Source: DASZQY01 sp963843565
GTDB lineage: Bacteria > Pseudomonadota > Alphaproteobacteria > Rhizobiales > Kaistiaceae
Direction: 5' to 3'
Length of the DNA: 64,000 nt
Assembly (NCBI GenBank): GCA_963843565.1
Contig: CAWJKY010000003.1
Coordinates: 1-64,000, forward strand
Each line of letters begins with the position of its first letter. Position 1 is the stretch's first letter. Below are positions 62,756-64,000 of this stretch, in pieces. The notes beneath the pieces were generated by a model. It saw only the letters and a program-made list of their open reading frames with translations. It ran no database searches and was not told the DNA's origin. A program made the translations under genes and the position numbers.

Positions 62756-62995
62756 CTAGAAGGTTCTCAGACCGTCGGACCAGAGTCCGTTTTCGGCCAG
62801 TTCAGCGTTGGCCTCGGCAATCGCGTCCCGGTTCTCCGCCCGCCACCGTTCGCGCCGCCGCGCCTTGTGCTCTTCATCGAGGGCGCGCTCCAGCACCGCC
62901 GACATGTTCGTACCGAAAGCCCGGGCCTCCTCGGCCAATTCGGCCCGGATCGAGACGTTGACCGCGCGCTTCTTCAATTTGCCCTGAGCGGCCAT
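62756..62995 (-). CDS. ccdA: CcdA-family antitoxin
   Basis: A 79-residue antitoxin from ATG 62995. The N-terminal KRAVNVSIRAELAEEARAFG is a ribbon-helix-helix DNA-binding domain; the C-terminal RRERWRAENRDAIAEANAEL and LWSDGLRTF form the toxin-binding helix and tail typical of CcdA. An upstream in-frame ATG at 63013 lies inside the operator and is less likely. It leads the ccdAB pair. Confidence 0.9.
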   Translation of the reverse strand: MAAQGKLKKRAVNVSIRAELAEEARAFGTNMSAVLERALDEEHKARRRERWRAENRDAIAEANAELAENGLWSDGLRTF

Positions 62996-63005
62996 GTTTG
63001 GCTCC

Positions 63006-63026
63006 ATGCGCATACGTTATGCGCAT
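63006..63026 (-). promoter_or_regulatory. ccdAB operator
   Basis: ATGCGCAT occurs twice (63006-63013 and 63019-63026) separated by ACGTT. Each copy is itself palindromic. This is the spaced double site expected for a ribbon-helix-helix antitoxin and lies just before the ccdA start. Confidence 0.65.
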
Positions 63027-63057
63027 TGTCGCCCGGTCGGGCCGGAAAGCAAGTTGA

Positions 63058-64000
63058 TTATCTCGGCCCGATCATGTCCTCGGGGCGCACGGTGGCGTCG
63101 AATTCCTCCGACGTCACGTAGCCGAGGCGCACGGCCTCTTCCTTCAGAGTCGTGCCGTTCTTGTGAGCCACCTTGGCGATCTCGGCGGCCTTGTCGTAAC
63201 CGATCTTGGGCGCCAGCGCCGTCACCAGCATCAGCGAGCGCTCCATCAGCGCCTTGATGTGCGCTTCGTTCGCCTTGATGCCGACGACGGCGCGGTCGGT
63301 GAAGCTCACTGCGGCGTCGGCGAGCAGGCGCACTGACTGGAGGAAATTGTACGCCATCACCGGGTTGTAGACGTTGAGCTCGAAGTGGCCCTGGCTGCCG
63401 GCGAAGGTCACGGCGGCGTTGTTGCCGAAGACCTGCACGCACACCTGGGTCAGCGCCTCGCACTGGGTCGGGTTGACCTTGCCAGGCATGATCGAGGAGC
63501 CCGGCTCGTTCTCGGGCAGCATCAATTCGCCGAGGCCGGAACGCGGCCCGGAACCCAGCAGGCGGATGTCGTTGGCGATCTTGAAGAGGCTCGCCGCCAC
63601 CGTGTTGAGCGCGCCGTGGGCAAAGACCATGGCGTCGTGGGCGGCGAGCGCCTCGAACTTGTTCGGCGCGGTCGTGAATTTCATGCCGGTCAGTGCCGCC
63701 ATCTTGTCGGCGAAGGCTTCCGCGAATCCGACCGGCGCGTTGAGCCCGGTGCCGACCGCCGTGCCGCCCTGGGCGAGCTGCATCAGCCCGGGCATGACCT
63801 CGCGGACGCGCTGAATCCCGTTCTCGACCTGCTGGGTGTAACCGGAAAATTCCTGGCCGAGGGTGAGGGGGGTGGCATCCTGGGTGTGGGTGCGGCCGAT
63901 CTTGATGATCGCCTTCCAGGCTTGCGCCTTGTCGTTCAGCGCGTTGCGGAGCTTCTCCAGCGCCGGCAGCAGGCGATGCTCGATCTCTTCCGATCCCGCG
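63058..64000 (-). CDS. fumC: Class II fumarate hydratase, 5' end outside the window
   Basis: The visible 313 codons are the central and C-terminal parts of a class II fumarase: KIGRTHTQDATPLTLGQEF, the family signature GSSIMPGKVNPTQCEA with the catalytic Ser, and the C-terminal small domain with NGTTLKEEAV. It hydrates fumarate to malate in the citric-acid cycle. The frame is open to the right edge, so the N-terminal third is missing from view, not truncated. The ccdAB operon starts 63 bases after its stop. Confidence 0.95.
   Translation of the reverse strand, partial: AGSEEIEHRLLPALEKLRNALNDKAQAWKAIIKIGRTHTQDATPLTLGQEFSGYTQQVENGIQRVREVMPGLMQLAQGGTAVGTGLNAPVGFAEAFADKMAALTGMKFTTAPNKFEALAAHDAMVFAHGALNTVAASLFKIANDIRLLGSGPRSGLGELMLPENEPGSSIMPGKVNPTQCEALTQVCVQVFGNNAAVTFAGSQGHFELNVYNPVMAYNFLQSVRLLADAAVSFTDRAVVGIKANEAHIKALMERSLMLVTALAPKIGYDKAAEIAKVAHKNGTTLKEEAVRLGYVTSEEFDATVRPEDMIGPR

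Overview
The window reads as a chromosomal segment of a high-GC alphaproteobacterium, most likely a member of the Hyphomicrobiales (Rhizobiales). The support is a SahR-type regulator leading a metF/split-metH operon, a fumC-DUF4169-ribbon-helix-helix block, a cyanide-insensitive-type cioAB oxidase behind an Fnr/FixK-like box, an Irr-like iron box before an FTR1 operon, and many small DUF families typical of that group. I cannot name a genus.

Left edge (1-3932): a four-gene leftward operon of visibly lower GC: GHKL (MORC/MutL-like) ATPase, an unrecognised 314-aa protein, a cytosine-5 DNA methyltransferase and a Vsr nick endonuclease. It looks like an acquired restriction-modification or defence cassette whose restriction nuclease is not in view. 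It ends against a hairpin-rich non-coding element (4021-4539) that has a second copy at 47538-48000.

4.6-24.7 kb: housekeeping and envelope genes (DUF3617, OmpA, DUF192, DUF1989, SIMPL), a CAT-anticodon tRNA, an oxidoreductase, an APC permease, a blue-copper protein, an iron-uptake pair (cupredoxin plus FTR1), ettA, a hydrolase, two DUF2306 paralogues around a small HTH-regulated membrane-protein unit, a diguanylate cyclase, a SulP-STAS-cNMP transporter, a MOSC protein and tam. 24.8-34.2 kb: cioAB, then sahR-metF-VOC, an inserted phd/vapC toxin-antitoxin module whose toxin is broken, and a two-gene methionine synthase.

34.2-46.5 kb: several small regulator-target groups (MarR/HAB-mutase-like, LysR/alcohol dehydrogenase), an adenylate cyclase, an unusual methyltransferase, a PLP decarboxylase, a cation-efflux protein, and a 27-residue membrane peptide gene with its own terminator. 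46.6-64 kb: a TacA/TacT-type toxin-antitoxin pair next to the second non-coding element, a ClC channel, an EamA exporter, a tandem pair of repeat/beta-barrel surface proteins, an FAD oxidase, a giant AsmA protein with a roughly 590-residue alanine-rich coiled coil and a probable CTG start, then RHH, DUF4169, ccdAB and the C-terminal part of fumC.

The strongest candidate for something undescribed is the pair of structured non-coding elements: they share sequence blocks in the same order, replace hairpin sequence while keeping the hairpin, each lies beside a defence or toxin-antitoxin locus, and each ends about 120 bp before a start codon. Other notable points are the three-frameshift vapC inside a methionine operon, two compensating frameshifts in tam, and three toxin-antitoxin modules in one window.
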